Assembly (NCBI GenBank): GCA_003663565.1 | Contig: QMTT01000072.1 | Location: 1-5,750, forward strand | DNA: 5,750 bases | Origin: Thermoplasmata archaeon | GTDB lineage: Archaea; Thermoplasmatota; B47-G6; B47-G6B; 47-G6 | Direction: 5' to 3' | Part shown: positions 5,687 to 5,750 of the stretch, in pieces | How the letters are laid out: every line of letters begins with the position of its first letter | How positions within the stretch are numbered: the first letter of the stretch is position 1 | Made by a program: the position numbers and the translations under genes | The notes under the pieces: generated by a model | Told to the model about the DNA's origin: nothing | The model's database searches: none | What the model saw: the letters and a program-made list of their open reading frames with translations, nothing else

Positions 5687-5750
5687 CACCGTTTTCTTAT
5701 ATTAAGTCTACTTTTAGGGATTTTAACCATTCTCTCCTCAAGGTGGTTTA
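5686..5750 (-). CDS. C-terminal end of an upstream gene, partial
   Basis: An open frame entering from the right edge encodes at least NHLEERMVKIPKSRLNIRKR before TGA 5688-5686. The tail is strongly basic. Its stop overlaps the ATG of the membrane gene by one base, an arrangement typical of coupled operon genes, which is the main reason to call it. With only 20 residues visible no function can be proposed, and a short leader peptide starting at ATG 5730 is an alternative. Confidence 0.45.
   Translation of the reverse strand, partial: NHLEERMVKIPKSRLNIRKR

Noticed and set aside
1..5750. CRISPR array, tRNA, rRNA, intact insertion sequence or toxin-antitoxin pair
   Set aside because: I found no spaced direct repeats, no tRNA or rRNA-like conserved segments, and no transposase. 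The small helical protein next to a membrane protein lacks toxin-antitoxin hallmarks.

Overview
The window looks like part of a thermophilic archaeal chromosome, most likely Thermoproteota (crenarchaeote-type). The DNA is A+T-rich, with AGA/AGG arginine and ATA isoleucine codons common. Promoters are TATA/BRE type, purine-rich GGAGGT or GGTGA ribosome sites sit between tightly packed genes, GTG and TTG starts are frequent, and two gene families (DUF373 and the MptE/DUF115 pterin enzyme) are essentially archaeal. The lineage is an inference from these traits, not from a marker gene. Every supported gene reads on the minus strand, so transcription runs from right to left.

From right to left there are four blocks. 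(1) 5750-4762: the last codons of an unknown gene overlap (TGATG) an unrecognised multi-pass membrane protein, which is followed after a short gap by a small, highly charged helical protein. A hairpin plus T-rich tract lies downstream. (2) 4709-4371 holds no convincing protein gene, but contains a G+C-richer patch that can fold. (3) 4290-3241: an M42 (TET-type) metallo-aminopeptidase gene with its own TATA boxes. Its otherwise intact reading frame has an in-frame TAA about 62 codons before the natural end, so the product would lose the last metal-binding histidine. An oligo-T tract follows. From 3240 to about 2800 there is again no clear gene, but 3071-3202 shows three nested 7-bp complementary pairs plus a 9-bp hairpin. 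It is either a structured RNA or a small mobile-element remnant. (4) 2749-1: a one-gene cupin unit with a strong promoter and ribosome site, then a three-gene operon with its own promoter. That operon encodes an endonuclease IV-like TIM-barrel protein, a DUF373 membrane protein, and the start of an MptE-like 6-hydroxymethylpterin pyrophosphokinase, which runs off the left edge.

In the last operon the ribosome-binding sites of the second and third genes overlap the stop codons of the gene before them, so the three proteins are probably made together. A shared role cannot be read from the sequence. The most notable observations are the nonsense-interrupted M42 gene and the two foldable intergenic patches. 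I saw no defence locus, CRISPR array, tRNA, rRNA or intact transposase.
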